From Mycolicibacterium boenickei (GTDB lineage: Bacteria; Actinomycetota; Actinomycetes; Mycobacteriales; Mycobacteriaceae), in the NCBI RefSeq assembly GCF_010731295.1, contig NZ_AP022579.1, forward strand, positions 2,852,001-2,916,000: a stretch of DNA of 64,000 bases, given 5' to 3'. Both the position numbers and the translations under genes were made by a program. Below the pieces are notes generated by a model. It had not been told where the DNA came from, ran no database searches, and worked only from the letters and a program-made list of their open reading frames with translations. Below are positions 25,260 through 36,326 of the stretch, piece after piece (positions within the stretch are counted from its first letter, which is position 1; each line of letters opens with the position of its first letter).

Positions 25260-26533
25260 CGCAGCGGGTGCGCCAGCTCGTCGCGCGGCATCCGCGCCGC
25301 CGTCACGGCCACCGCGGCCAGCGCCGCAGGCAGCAGCCCGGCCACCAGGAAGATGGACTCCATCGAGACCACTTTCGACAGCGGGCCGACGATCGCGAAC
25401 GACAGCGGCATGAACGCCAGTGACACGAAGAAGTCCAGGCTCGATACCCGGCCCAGCATCGCCGTCGGCACCCGGCGTTGCAGCAGCGTTCCCCAGATCA
25501 CCATCCCCGCGCCGTCGGTGACGCCGATGCAGAAGGTGGCCAATGCCATCAACGGGAACGAGGAGGTGACGCCGACGACCACGAGCGGGACCGAACCGAG
25601 CCCCCACATCGCCATCATCGTCGTCAGGTAGCGCCGCGGCATCCGTCGCGAGGACACCGTCAACGCACCCAGTGCGCTGCCGAATCCGAAGAACGCCAGG
25701 ATGAATCCGTACGCGCGGGCGCCGTCGGCGAACCGGTCCTGGGCGATGAACGGCAGCAGTACCTCGATCGGCCCCAGTACCACGAGCACGAACATGCTCG
25801 CGAACAGCAGGGTCCAGAGCAGCCACGGGGTCCGCACCATGAACGCGAAACCTTCACGCAGATCGCGTAATACGTGTGGCCGCTCGTCATCGCCCTGCGC
25901 AACCGAATCCGTGGTGGGGCGGGTGGCGATCAGCAGGGCCAGGCCGGTGCCGAACAACACCGCCACCACGACCGCACCCAGCGACGGGAAGGTCGCGGCG
26001 ATCACCATGCCGGCCACCGCCGGGCCGACCGAACGCTGGAACACCGGGCGCACCACGCCCTCAACGCCGTTGGCGGCCAACAGTTGTTCGGCAGGCAGGA
26101 TACGCGGCAGCAGGGCGCTGTAGGCCGGGAAGAAGAACGCCGCGGCGATGCCGAGGATGGCTGCCGCGACGGCCAGATGCCAGATCTTGAGCAGGTCGAG
26201 CACGCCCAGCGCGGCCACCGTCGCGACCGTCACCAGGTTGACCGTCTCCACCGCGATGATGATCGTGCGCTGGTTGATCCGGTCGGCGGTGATGCCGCCG
26301 ATCAGGACGAACGCCACCAGGCCGACACCCATGCAGGTGGCGACGATTGACAGTGAGGCGGGGTCGTTGTCGATGGCGATGACCTGCAACGCCATCACCA
26401 CAGACCACATGCCCTCGGCGAAGATCGACAGCGTGACCGCGGCGATCAGCAACCGGTACTCGCGGATGCGGAAGGGGGCGAGCACACGCCAGCCACCGGT
26501 CTGATCGACCGGTGGCTGGATGTCGTGTTGCAT
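25256..26533 (-). CDS. MFS transporter, drug/siderophore exporter-like
   Basis: The 425-residue protein has 12 hydrophobic segments and the MFS_3 character of EntS- and Tap-like exporters (loop ADRINQRTIIIAVETVN between helices 2 and 3, and the pair SSRRMPRRYL in loop 8-9). A charged central loop follows helix 6. By family it exports a siderophore, drug or other hydrophobic compound, but this is not proven. I placed the start at the ATG before QHDIQPPVD, and an upstream TTG is possible. Its stop overlaps that of the convergent TetR gene. Confidence 0.84.
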   Translation of the reverse strand: MQHDIQPPVDQTGGWRVLAPFRIREYRLLIAAVTLSIFAEGMWSVVMALQVIAIDNDPASLSIVATCMGVGLVAFVLIGGITADRINQRTIIIAVETVNLVTVATVAALGVLDLLKIWHLAVAAAILGIAAAFFFPAYSALLPRILPAEQLLAANGVEGVVRPVFQRSVGPAVAGMVIAATFPSLGAVVVAVLFGTGLALLIATRPTTDSVAQGDDERPHVLRDLREGFAFMVRTPWLLWTLLFASMFVLVVLGPIEVLLPFIAQDRFADGARAYGFILAFFGFGSALGALTVSSRRMPRRYLTTMMAMWGLGSVPLVVVGVTSSFPLMALATFCIGVTDGAGMVIWGTLLQRRVPTAMLGRVSSLDFFVSLAFMPLSFAIVGPLSKVVSMESIFLVAGLLPAALAAVAVTAARMPRDELAHPLR

Positions 26534-26608
26534 GCTCACAACATTCGATGGTGCCCACCCGGAGTGGGTTGAGTCCAACGATTTTCGCCGTGCGAGCCCG
26601 GCGGGCGC

Positions 26609-27412
26609 TTACTGCTGGGTGAACTCCGGACGCCGGTTCTGCTGGAAGGCCTTGGTGCCCTCGCGGAAGTCGTCGGACACCAGCAGTTGCAGTTGGCCCT
26701 TGCGCTCGCGGGCGAAGGCGCCTTCGAGCTCGGTGAGGGTGGCCGCGTTGACTGCCTGCTTGGTCTCGCGCAGGGCAACTGCCGGGCCCGAGCGCAGCTT
26801 GGCGATGATCTTGTCCACCGCGGCGTCGAACTCGTCGGCCGGGTACACGGCGCTGATCAGACCCCAGTCGAAGGCGTCGGTGGCGGTGAGGCGGTCGGCC
26901 AGCAGGGCCAGGCGCATGGCCCGGATCCGGCCGATGTTCGCGGCGACGAGCGCCGAGGCGCCGCCGTCGGGCATCAGCCCGATCTTGGTGAAGGCCAACA
27001 GGAAGAAGGCGGCGTCGGAGGCCAGAACGACATCGCATGCCAGGGCCAGTGACACGCCGACACCGGCGGCGGGCCCCTGCACCACGGCCACGACCGGCTT
27101 GGGCAGCGCCACGATCGATGCGACGGCGCGGTTGGCGGCGTCGAGCACGCCTTCGGCGTCGTGGCTCTTGGCGTTCTGGTCTTCCTCACTGATGCCGGCG
27201 CCGGAGCTGAATCCGCGGCCCGCCCCGCCGAGGCGGACCACGCGCACTCCCGTGTCGGTGGCGGCCAGTTCCATGGCATCGGCGATCGCCACGAGCATGT
27301 CCTGGGTCAGCGAATTGAGGCTGTCGGGCCGGTTCAGCGTCACCGCCAGAACGCCGTCCTCAAGGGACACGGATACGTCTTTGACGTCGGGGTATGCGTG
27401 GGTCGCGGTCAT
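26609..27412 (-). CDS. Crotonase-family protein (EchA10/EchA11-like), catalytic Glu missing
   Basis: The 267-residue crotonase has the oxyanion-hole segments SSGAGISEED and QGPAAGVGVSLALACD. The first hydratase glutamate is replaced (GVGVSL) and the second position reads KIGLMPDGG with an aspartate, so it is more likely an enoyl-CoA isomerase or another crotonase reaction than a plain hydratase. Its place, divergent from mcr, matches EchA10/EchA11 in M. tuberculosis as I recall. TAAGGT ends 6 bases before the ATG, and its AAGG could also act as a weak Shine-Dalgarno. Confidence 0.85.
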   Translation of the reverse strand: MTATHAYPDVKDVSVSLEDGVLAVTLNRPDSLNSLTQDMLVAIADAMELAATDTGVRVVRLGGAGRGFSSGAGISEEDQNAKSHDAEGVLDAANRAVASIVALPKPVVAVVQGPAAGVGVSLALACDVVLASDAAFFLLAFTKIGLMPDGGASALVAANIGRIRAMRLALLADRLTATDAFDWGLISAVYPADEFDAAVDKIIAKLRSGPAVALRETKQAVNAATLTELEGAFARERKGQLQLLVSDDFREGTKAFQQNRRPEFTQQ

Positions 27413-27546
27413 CTATGCACCTTAAGTCTGGCGGGCCGGAGGCCCGCTCGAGGCGGGGCCGGCTATGGCCATGCCGGTCGAGAAGGTTATACAAGTAAGC
27501 TATGTCACCGGTCAACCAAGGCCTAACACGCGAAGGGCGGAAGAGC

Positions 27547-28632
27547 ATGGCAGGACCATTGCAAGGTTTGCGCGTTGTGGAGCTGGCCGGTATCGGCCCT
27601 GGCCCGCACGCGGCGATGATTCTCGGCGATCTGGGTGCCGACGTCGTGCGGATCGAACGGCCGGGCAAGGGCACCGGTACGCCGAGCGGCGACACCATGT
27701 TGCGCAACCGTCGGTCGGTGGCCGCGGACATGAAGAGCGACGAGGGCCGCGCGTTGGTGCTCAAGCTCATCGAGAAGGCCGACGTGCTCATCGAGGGCTT
27801 CCGGCCGGGCGTCACCGAGCGGTTGGGTCTCGGGCCCGATGACTGCGCCAAGGTCAACGAACGGCTGATCTACGCCCGCATGACGGGCTGGGGCCAGGAG
27901 GGCCCGCGGGCCCTGCAGGCCGGCCACGACATCAACTACATCTCGCTCAACGGCCTGCTGCATGCGGTCGGGCGCAAGGGCGAGCGGCCGGTGCCGCCGC
28001 TGAACCTCGCCGGTGATTTCGGCGGTGGGTCGATGTTCCTGCTCGTCGGCATCCTCGCGGCGCTGTTCGAGCGGCAGACCTCGGGTAAGGGGCAGGTGAT
28101 CGACGCCGCGATGATCGACGGCTCCAGCGTGCTGATGCAGATGATGTGGAGCTTCCGCAGCCAGGGCATGTGGTCCGACGAGCGTGGTACCAACATGCTC
28201 GACACCGGCGCTCCGTACTACGACACCTACGAGACCGCCGACGGCAAGTACATGTCGATCGGGGCCATCGAGCCCCAGTTCTACGCCGAGCTGCTCAAGG
28301 GCCTGGGACTCGACGACGCCGACCTTCCCGACCAGAACGACATGGCCCGCTGGCCCGAGCTGCGCGAGGCGTTCACCAAGGCGTTCGCCGCACACGACCG
28401 CGATCACTGGGCCGAGGTGTTCGCCGGCACCGACGCGTGCGCCGCCCCGGTGCTGTCGTTCGCCGAGGTGCTCACCGAACCGCACATCGCCGAGCGCAAC
28501 ACGTTCTTCGACGAGGGCGGGAACCTGCAGCCGATGCCGGCGCCGCGGTTCTCCCGCAGCGTGCCTGCGGTGCCGACGCCACCGGGCCCGCGGGGAGCTG
28601 ACACCGAAGCCGTTCTGCGGGACTGGGTTTAG
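27547..28632 (+). CDS. mcr: Alpha-methylacyl-CoA racemase
   Basis: The 361-residue protein is a family III CoA-transferase fold closely resembling M. tuberculosis Mcr (for example [20 protein letters not shown]). The racemase catalytic residues appear as His127, Asp157 and Glu242, each one position later than in MtMCR (His126, Asp156, Glu241) because of a one-residue length change near residue 45. The enzyme interconverts R and S 2-methylacyl-CoA, needed to degrade branched fatty acids and the sterol side chain. The ATG follows GGGCGGAAGAGC. It is followed at 52 bases by an SDR gene likely in the same operon. Confidence 0.95.
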   Translation: MAGPLQGLRVVELAGIGPGPHAAMILGDLGADVVRIERPGKGTGTPSGDTMLRNRRSVAADMKSDEGRALVLKLIEKADVLIEGFRPGVTERLGLGPDDCAKVNERLIYARMTGWGQEGPRALQAGHDINYISLNGLLHAVGRKGERPVPPLNLAGDFGGGSMFLLVGILAALFERQTSGKGQVIDAAMIDGSSVLMQMMWSFRSQGMWSDERGTNMLDTGAPYYDTYETADGKYMSIGAIEPQFYAELLKGLGLDDADLPDQNDMARWPELREAFTKAFAAHDRDHWAEVFAGTDACAAPVLSFAEVLTEPHIAERNTFFDEGGNLQPMPAPRFSRSVPAVPTPPGPRGADTEAVLRDWV

Positions 28633-28684
28633 TTCAACCACATCAGAAGGTCGGCGTAGCGCCGGCCGGAAAGGAATGCGGTAC

Positions 28685-30480
<1,796 letters not shown>

Positions 30481-30520
30481 TGGCCCCGGAAGGGGCAAGC
30501 TACGGCAAACTCAAGATGGG

Positions 30521-30547
30521 AAACGCGCGCCGCGAGGCGCGCGTTTT
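30521..30547. terminator. Rho-independent terminator
   Basis: AAACGCGCGCC and GGCGCGCGTTT form a perfect 11-bp stem with a 4-base loop followed by TTTT on the plus strand. The flanking A and T runs make it usable in both directions, for the nitronate monooxygenase operon and for the convergent 51-residue gene whose stop lies one base away. Confidence 0.9.
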
Positions 30548-30548
30548 C

Positions 30549-30704
30549 TCATACTGCGGTGGGCAGTTCTTGGAAGTCGTCAAACTGCTCGGAGGTTTCA
30601 CCCTCGACCAGGACATCGCCGTGGTAGAGAGCCTCGAAGTCAACCTTGATGACATCGGCACTGGTGTCGTCGATCCACATGACACTGAGCGTATGGGTCA
30701 CCAT
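30549..30704 (-). CDS. Small acidic protein, 51 aa
   Basis: The frame reads from ATG to TGA as a 51-residue protein beginning MVTHTLSVMWIDD and ending FQELPTAV. It is strongly acidic (Asp and Glu about a quarter of residues), with no membrane segment or cysteine. Codon use matches the neighbours and the stop abuts a bidirectional terminator, which supports a real gene. No clear Shine-Dalgarno precedes the ATG, and the next codon is GTG, an alternative start. The family is not recognised. It lies alone between two convergent or differently oriented operons. Confidence 0.65.
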   Translation of the reverse strand: MVTHTLSVMWIDDTSADVIKVDFEALYHGDVLVEGETSEQFDDFQELPTAV

Positions 30705-30865
30705 TAAGGAATCTTTGAGTCACGGTTCGGAAAATGGTGGCAATCCTACTTTTGGGTAGGTTTCTGGCCAGTAGCCAGAGCGTCCTGGGGTCCACGGTCG
30801 CCGATTTCTACCGCAGGGTTGCTTGACCACGCGATCGACAGCCCAGGTGTAGAGGTGGGCGCAAT

Positions 30866-31408
30866 TCAGGCTTGCGGCTTTGTGACGTGGATCGGGTTGG
30901 TGCCGTTCAGCGCAATCCAGGTCACCACGGCGACGGCGATGCCGATCAACAGCAGACCCACCGCAGCTCTGGCCGACACCCGGGAACGGCCGAACACCCG
31001 CTCATCGATGGAGAACGAGCCTGCGCCGGTGAACAGCAGCGCCACGGCGCCGAACGCGGCCAGGAACGGAACGTTGAACGGCTGGGACCAGAAGGCGTCG
31101 GTCGACACGTTCACCGCCCAGGCGTCGACCATCGCGCCGATCACCGCACACGCGGCCAGCGGGGTGAGGACCCCGAACAGCAGGCCGATGCCGCCGAGCG
31201 TTTCGGCCGCGGTCACCATGAACGCGCCGAACGCGGGTAGTCGCCAACCGCTGGATTCCATGAACCCCACGGCGGTGCCGAAGTCGAACGCCTTGATCAG
31301 GCCGGCCTGCAGCATCGTGGCGCCGACGGCGACGCGCAGGATCAGCAGCCCGGTATCGGTCATGCGGGTGGTCGCGGTTTCGGCGACGGTGGTGTCGGTC
31401 ATAGCCAT
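30866..31408 (-). CDS. DoxX-family membrane protein
   Basis: The 180-residue protein has four to five hydrophobic helices beginning with LLILRVAVGATMLQAGLIKAF, the DoxX pattern, and GGIGLLFGVLTPLAACAVIGAM in the middle. Family members take part in membrane redox complexes or quinone-linked functions, and the partner here is not evident. An alternative ATG lies six bases downstream of the chosen start. It is divergent from mmpL13 across 160 bases that hold the mmpL13 promoter and operator. Confidence 0.83.
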   Translation of the reverse strand: MAMTDTTVAETATTRMTDTGLLILRVAVGATMLQAGLIKAFDFGTAVGFMESSGWRLPAFGAFMVTAAETLGGIGLLFGVLTPLAACAVIGAMVDAWAVNVSTDAFWSQPFNVPFLAAFGAVALLFTGAGSFSIDERVFGRSRVSARAAVGLLLIGIAVAVVTWIALNGTNPIHVTKPQA

Positions 31409-31507
31409 CTAGACCCTGCCATGCCGCAGAACTCATCGCCGGGAAAGCGGTGCGTTCGCCGGATGAACTCTTCGGTGCTGATGCCCGTATGTAGAGCAGG
31501 GACGACG

Positions 31508-31537
31508 TTGACGCCGGAAACTTACCGCTGTTAACTT
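31508..31537 (+). promoter_or_regulatory. Promoter of the mmpL13 operon
   Basis: TTGACG (31508-31513) and TAACTT (31532-31537) stand 18 bases apart and resemble SigA -35 and -10 elements. The predicted start lies about 25 bases before the GTG of mmpL13, and GGGGAAGGA is the ribosome binding site. GATAAT at 31544-31549 is an alternative -10. The operator described next overlaps both. Confidence 0.55.
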
Positions 31538-31548
31538 AACGGCGATAA
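31522..31548. promoter_or_regulatory. 27-bp near-perfect operator upstream of mmpL13
   Basis: Half-sites TTACCGCTGTTAA and TTAACGGCGATAA are inverted around a single C and match at 11 of 13 positions. The site covers the -10 region of mmpL13. The TetR gene directly downstream of mmpL13 is the natural candidate to bind it. Confidence 0.7.
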
Positions 31549-31568
31549 TCTTCGGGGAAGGACGCACA

Positions 31569-33869
31569 GTGCTCCATCGAATCGCCCATCTGGCCATCGC
31601 CGCACCGCGACGTGTCCTCGCCGTTGCCGCGCTGGTCATGGTGGCCGCGGGCGTCTTCGGCATTCCGGTGGCCAAGAGCCTTTCGGCCGGCGGTTTCCAG
31701 GATCCGACGTCGGAATCCGCGCAGGCCACCCAGCTGCTCTCGGACAAGTTCGCCCGCGGTGACATGCAGCTGGTCATCAGCGTGACCGACGACAACGCCG
31801 GAGCCGACAGTCCAGCCGCCCGGGCGGTGGGCGCCGACATCGCCGCCAAACTCAAAGCGTCGCCGTATGTGACCGAGGTCAGCTCGACGTGGACCGTGCC
31901 CGCACCCGCGGCGGCCACGCTGGTCAGCAAGGACGGCAAGACCGGGCTCATCCTGGCCGGCATCACCGGCGGGGAGAGCGGCGCGCAGAAACACGCCAAG
32001 GAGCTCACCGACCAGCTGGTGCACGACCGCGACGGCGTGACCGTGCGAGCGGGCGGCGAAGCGATGATCTATGTGCAGATCAACGGGCAGAGCGAAAAAG
32101 ATCTCCTGATGATGGAGTCCATCGCGATCCCGCTGAGCTTCCTCGTGCTGGTGTGGGTGTTCGGCGGGCTGCTCGCCGCCGCGTTGCCGCTGGCGGTCGG
32201 AGGATTCGCGATTCTCGGGTCCCTGGCAGTGCTGCGGGGGTTCACGATGGTCACCGACGTCTCGATCTTCGCCCTCAATCTCACCGTCGCGATGGGGCTG
32301 GCACTGGCCATCGACTACACGCTGTTGATCGTCAGCCGCTACCGCGACGAATTGGCCGACGGCGTCGACCCGGACCGGGCACTGGTGCGCACCATGGTCA
32401 CCGCCGGACGCACCGTGCTGTTCTCCGCGATGACAGTGGCGCTGTCGATGGTCGCGATGGTGCTGTTCCCGATGTACTTCCTCAAGTCGTTCGCCTACGC
32501 GGGGATCGCGGTGGTGGCGCTGGCGGCATTCGCGGCGATCGTGGTGGCCCCGGCCGCCATCGCGTTGCTCGGTGATCGTCTGGACGCGTACGACGTACGC
32601 CGCTTCATCCGCAGAATCCTGGGTCGGCCTGAGCCCGTGGCCAAGCCCGTCGAGCAGACCTTCTGGTACCGCACGACCAAGCGGGTCATGCGTCGCTCGG
32701 TCCCGGTCGGGCTCGCGGTGATCGCGCTGCTGCTGATGCTGGGCGCACCCTTCCTCGGGATCAAGTGGGGCTTCCCCGACGACCGCGTGCTGCCCTCATC
32801 GGCATCGGCCCGCGAGGTCGGCGACGAGCTGCGCAACGATTTCGCCGTCGACTCCTCGACCGCCGTCACCGTGGTACTTCCCGACGTCGCCGGCCTACCG
32901 CCCGCCGAGATCGACCGCTACGCAAGCGATCTCTCGCGTGCAGCTGCTGAGGTTTCGGTTTCCGCACCAGGAGGTACGTTTGTCGACGGTCGCCGGGTCG
33001 GCCCGCCGACCTCGGGAACCGGAATCGCCGACGGCAGCGCGTATCTGACGGTCGGCAGCAACGTGCCGTTGTTCAGCGACGCCTCCGAGGCCCAGCTCGA
33101 CGCACTGCACGCGGTGCCCGCGCCGACCGAGACGAAGTTCACCGGCATCGCGCAGGTCAACCGGGACAGCTCGCAGGCGATCACCTCACGGCTACCGATG
33201 GTGCTCGGCATCATCGCCGCGATCACGTTCGTGCTGCTGTTCCTGCTCACCGGCAGCGTGATACTTCCGCTGAAAGCCTTGGTGCTCAACGTGTTGTCGC
33301 TCTCGGCGGCGTTCGGCGCACTCGTGTGGATCTTCCAGGACGGCCATCTCGGTGCGCTGGGCACCACGTCGACGGGCACCCTGGTCGCCAACCTGCCGGT
33401 GTTGTTGTTCTGCATCGCGTTCGGGTTGTCCATGGACTACGAGGTGTTCCTGGTCTCGCGCATTCGCGAGTACTGGCTCGAATCCGGCCAGACCCGCCAA
33501 GATAACGACGAGAGCGTGGCGCTCGGTCTGGCCCGCACCGGCCGGGTGGTGACGGCCGCCGCGTTGCTGATGTCGATCTCGTTCGCGGCGCTGATCGCCG
33601 CGCAGGTGGCCTTCATGCGGATGTTCGGCCTCGGCCTGACCATCGCGGTGCTGGTCGACGCGACGTTGGTGCGAATGTTGTTGGTGCCGGCGTTCATGCA
33701 TCTGATGGGGCAGTGGAACTGGTGGGCGCCCGCACCACTGGCCCGTCTGCACAAGCGATTCGGGATCAGTGAGTCAGGGCCGGCCGAAGCGGACCCTAGC
33801 GAGCCCGGCGACATTCCACCGGGCGGCGACAAGCGGGAACGGGCCGGCGCCGGAGTGACGGACGTTTAG
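31569..33869 (+). CDS. mmpL13: RND-family lipid/drug transporter MmpL13, intact
   Basis: The 766-residue protein has the MmpL layout: one N-terminal helix, an extracytoplasmic domain (about residues 40-180), five helices, a second domain (about residues 400-520) and five helices. The proton-relay Asp-Tyr pairs appear in ALAIDYTLLIVSRYRDEL and GLSMDYEVFLVSRIREYW. It exports a lipid or drug across the inner membrane by proton antiport. In M. tuberculosis the locus is split into mmpL13a and mmpL13b, as I recall, whereas here it is one frame. GTG start behind GAAGGA. A TetR and a methyltransferase gene follow with 1-base spacing and a 4-base overlap. Confidence 0.9.
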   Translation: MLHRIAHLAIAAPRRVLAVAALVMVAAGVFGIPVAKSLSAGGFQDPTSESAQATQLLSDKFARGDMQLVISVTDDNAGADSPAARAVGADIAAKLKASPYVTEVSSTWTVPAPAAATLVSKDGKTGLILAGITGGESGAQKHAKELTDQLVHDRDGVTVRAGGEAMIYVQINGQSEKDLLMMESIAIPLSFLVLVWVFGGLLAAALPLAVGGFAILGSLAVLRGFTMVTDVSIFALNLTVAMGLALAIDYTLLIVSRYRDELADGVDPDRALVRTMVTAGRTVLFSAMTVALSMVAMVLFPMYFLKSFAYAGIAVVALAAFAAIVVAPAAIALLGDRLDAYDVRRFIRRILGRPEPVAKPVEQTFWYRTTKRVMRRSVPVGLAVIALLLMLGAPFLGIKWGFPDDRVLPSSASAREVGDELRNDFAVDSSTAVTVVLPDVAGLPPAEIDRYASDLSRAAAEVSVSAPGGTFVDGRRVGPPTSGTGIADGSAYLTVGSNVPLFSDASEAQLDALHAVPAPTETKFTGIAQVNRDSSQAITSRLPMVLGIIAAITFVLLFLLTGSVILPLKALVLNVLSLSAAFGALVWIFQDGHLGALGTTSTGTLVANLPVLLFCIAFGLSMDYEVFLVSRIREYWLESGQTRQDNDESVALGLARTGRVVTAAALLMSISFAALIAAQVAFMRMFGLGLTIAVLVDATLVRMLLVPAFMHLMGQWNWWAPAPLARLHKRFGISESGPAEADPSEPGDIPPGGDKRERAGAGVTDV

Positions 33870-33870
33870 C

Positions 33871-34575
33871 ATGCCGATCCAACCCCGTAAACGACGCCGA
33901 GCGCCGCGCGGCTCCGGGGAGCTGCTCCGTGATCAGATCCTCGATGCCACAACCGAATTGCTGTTGGAAACCGGTCACGCCAAGGCGGTGTCGATCCGGT
34001 CGGTGGCCGAGCGGGTCGGGGTCACCCCGCCGTCGATCTACCTGCATTTCGCCGACAAGGACGCGTTGCTGGATGCGGTGTGCTCGCGGTACTTCGAGAA
34101 GCTCGACGAGGAGATGCAGCGGGCGGCCGCCGATCACGGCTCGACCATCGAGGTGTTGCGGGCCCAGGGCCACGCATACGTGAACTTCGCCAGGCGCACG
34201 CCGGAGCTGTACCGGCTGGCGACGATGGGGGAGGGCAGGCCCGGCAGCGACGTCGACGTGACCCTCAACAGCTCGGCGTTCCAGCACATGCGTGCTGCCA
34301 TCGAAGCGCTGATCGCCGAGGGGGTGTACCCGTCCGGCGACGCCACGATGCTGGCGCTCGAATTGTGGACCGCCGCACACGGGGTGGCCGCCATTCTGAT
34401 CTCCAAACCGTATCTGCCGTGGGGAGATGTCCAGGAGTTCACCGACCGTGTGCTGCGGGCGGTGTGCACGGGCCAGATCGTCTCGGGGATCATCGGAACC
34501 GACCTCGAGCCCGCCGAGACCATCGCCCGGTTGAAGGGATTCGCCAGTGAGTACGCCGACGGAGGAGCACTGTGA
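33871..34575 (+). CDS. TetR-family regulator (WHG-domain type)
   Basis: The 234-residue protein has an N-terminal basic tail (PRKRRRAPRGSGE), a helix-turn-helix at about residues 30-68 (IRSVAERVGVTPPSIYLHFADKDALL) and a C-terminal domain ending in the WTAAHGVAAIL tract that defines the WHG-type TetR group. It starts one base after the mmpL13 stop and is cotranscribed, so it probably autoregulates the operon through the 27-bp operator upstream of mmpL13. The ligand may be the lipid or drug that MmpL13 exports. Confidence 0.9.
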   Translation: MPIQPRKRRRAPRGSGELLRDQILDATTELLLETGHAKAVSIRSVAERVGVTPPSIYLHFADKDALLDAVCSRYFEKLDEEMQRAAADHGSTIEVLRAQGHAYVNFARRTPELYRLATMGEGRPGSDVDVTLNSSAFQHMRAAIEALIAEGVYPSGDATMLALELWTAAHGVAAILISKPYLPWGDVQEFTDRVLRAVCTGQIVSGIIGTDLEPAETIARLKGFASEYADGGAL

Positions 34576-35207
34576 CTGACAAGACCGTGGACAACCCGTT
34601 CTTCGCCCGGGTGTGGAAGACGTTGTCGAGTTCGGAGCCGAAGGCGCTGCGGCGGCTGCGCGGCGAGAACCTCGCCGGGCTCAGCGGCCGTGTCCTGGAG
34701 ATCGGTGCGGGCACCGGGACCAACTTTGCCTTCTATCCGGCGACGGTGACCGAGGTGGTCGCCATCGAGCCCGAACGTCACCTTGCCGAGGTGGCCCGCG
34801 CAGCGGCGGCCAAGGCGCCGGTGCGGGTGACCGTCACCAGCGACACCGCCGAGAAGTTCAGCAGTGCCGAACCGTTCGACGCGGTGGTCTGCTCGTTGGT
34901 GCTGTGCTCCATCGAACAACCGGATGCTGTTCTACAGCAACTATTTTCGCTACTACGGCCGGGCGGTGAGCTGAGGTACCTGGAGCATGTCGCGGGCAGC
35001 GGCTGGCGGGCCGGGATGCAGCGCGTGGCCGACGCCACGGTGTGGCCACGGCTGTTCGGAAACTGCCACACCCATCGGCACACCGAGCAGACCATCGCCG
35101 GCAGCGGGTTTCAGGTCGCCACTGCCCACCGTGAGCTGGCCATGCCGGCCTGGGTGCCGCTGCCGGTGACGGAGTTCGCCATCGGCCGTGCGGTCAGGCC
35201 TGCTTAG
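34572..35207 (+). CDS. Class I SAM-dependent methyltransferase (Rv1147-like)
   Basis: The 211-residue protein has motif [17 protein letters not shown], an acidic post-I EPERH, motif [19 protein letters not shown] and [14 protein letters not shown], the pattern of METTL7/phospholipid N-methyltransferase-like enzymes. It would methylate a small or membrane substrate using S-adenosylmethionine. GTG overlaps the TetR stop (GTGA). The position after mmpL13 equals that of Rv1147 in M. tuberculosis. Its 3' end overlaps the convergent sirtuin gene by 14 bases. Confidence 0.88.
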   Translation: MTDKTVDNPFFARVWKTLSSSEPKALRRLRGENLAGLSGRVLEIGAGTGTNFAFYPATVTEVVAIEPERHLAEVARAAAAKAPVRVTVTSDTAEKFSSAEPFDAVVCSLVLCSIEQPDAVLQQLFSLLRPGGELRYLEHVAGSGWRAGMQRVADATVWPRLFGNCHTHRHTEQTIAGSGFQVATAHRELAMPAWVPLPVTEFAIGRAVRPA

Positions 35208-35919
35208 ACCCCAGCAGGGTGGGCAATCGCTGCAGCAGGTTCGGCAGGGAACCGGCGGCCGTCTCGCGCAGTGAGATCGTCGCGCTGTCGGACAGTGGCG
35301 TGCGCTCCGGGTTGACCTCGACCACCACGGTGCCCGCGGCCACCGCGGCTTCGGCCAGGCCCGCCGCGGGATAGACGACCGAGCTGGTGCCCACCACGAT
35401 CACCACGTCGGCATTGCCGACCGCCTGCACCGACCGTTGCCAGGCGTCGTCGGGCAACGGCTCGCCGAACCACACGACACTCGGCCGGATCAGGCCGCCG
35501 CACGGGCAGACCGGGGGTTCGATGGTCTCGACCGGCTCCGGCATTTCGGGCAGGGTTCCTTCGAACCTCGAACCGCAAGCATCGCACCGGAATTCGAACA
35601 AGTTTCCGTGCAGGTGGTAGACGTTGGTGCTGCCGGCACGCTCGTGCAGATTGTCGACGTTCTGGGTGATGACGTGGACGTCGGCGTAGTCCTGCCAGGC
35701 GGCCACGGCGCGATGCCCGTCGTTGGGCTGCACGTGGGCCATCATGTAGTGGCGCCACAGATACCAGGCCCAGACTTTTTCGGGATGCCGCTGCCAGCCT
35801 TCGATGCTGGAAATTTCGTATGGGTCCACCTTCGCCCACAGCCCCGTTTCGACGTCGCGGAACGTCGGCACACCGCTTTCGGCCGAGATCCCGGCACCGG
35901 ACAGGACAGTCACTTGCAC
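35194..35919 (-). CDS. cobB: Class III sirtuin, NAD-dependent deacylase (Rv1151c-like)
   Basis: The 241-residue sirtuin has the NAD motif [14 protein letters not shown] near residue 8, TQNVDN near residue 85, the catalytic His104 in YHLHGN and a four-cysteine zinc site (CDAC and CPCGG). Tyr53 and Arg56 in AWYLWRHYM form the Y-x-x-R signature that lets SIRT5/CobB-type enzymes remove succinyl and other acidic acyl groups. It probably regulates acyl-CoA metabolic enzymes such as acetyl-CoA synthetase. The start is a GTG with TACGTT located 6 bases upstream, hence probably leaderless. It is divergent from a GntR gene as in M. tuberculosis. Confidence 0.94.
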   Translation of the reverse strand: MQVTVLSGAGISAESGVPTFRDVETGLWAKVDPYEISSIEGWQRHPEKVWAWYLWRHYMMAHVQPNDGHRAVAAWQDYADVHVITQNVDNLHERAGSTNVYHLHGNLFEFRCDACGSRFEGTLPEMPEPVETIEPPVCPCGGLIRPSVVWFGEPLPDDAWQRSVQAVGNADVVIVVGTSSVVYPAAGLAEAAVAAGTVVVEVNPERTPLSDSATISLRETAAGSLPNLLQRLPTLLGSKQA

Positions 35920-35955
35920 ATCACCAACGTAGTCGGTTTGGGTGATACTGGGCAT
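35920..35955. promoter_or_regulatory. Divergent sirtuin/GntR promoter with inverted repeat
   Basis: Only 36 bases separate the two start codons. ATCACC and GGTGAT are inverted 15 bases apart and flank the sirtuin -10 (TACGTT on the minus strand). GATACT ends 6 bases before the GntR GTG as its probable -10. One GntR dimer could control both genes. Confidence 0.55.
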
Positions 35956-36321
35956 GTGGGTGAGTTGGGGGATTGGGTGCTGGTTGATCCGACTGCGGAC
36001 AAGCCGCTGTTCGATCAGCTCAGGATCCAGATTATCGACGGAATAAGGCAGGGGCGGCTGGCGCCGGGTACCCGGCTGCCGACGGTGCGTGAATTGGCGG
36101 GGAAGGTCGGCCTCGCGGTCAACACCGTGGCCAGGGCATATCGCGAGTTGGAGTCGGCGGGCGTCTTGGAGACCCGAGGGCGGTACGGGACGTTCGTCGC
36201 ACGGGCGGATCCGGCTGATGCCGCGATGGCCGCGGCCGCGCACTCGTTCGCCGAGGCCGCGCGTGCGCTCGGGATCGGCAAGTCCGACGCGCTGCGCTAT
36301 CTGGACGCGGCCTTTGATTGA
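35956..36321 (+). CDS. YtrA-type GntR transcriptional regulator (Rv1152-like)
   Basis: The 121-residue protein has a GntR winged helix-turn-helix (about residues 10-75, [41 protein letters not shown] in outline) followed by only a short two-helix tail, the YtrA subgroup. YtrA regulators often control ABC transporters and adjacent genes. Its fixed partner here is the divergent sirtuin. GTG start, leaderless-type promoter. Size and position equal Rv1152 in M. tuberculosis. Confidence 0.88.
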   Translation: MGELGDWVLVDPTADKPLFDQLRIQIIDGIRQGRLAPGTRLPTVRELAGKVGLAVNTVARAYRELESAGVLETRGRYGTFVARADPADAAMAAAAHSFAEAARALGIGKSDALRYLDAAFD

Positions 36322-36326
36322 CCGGC

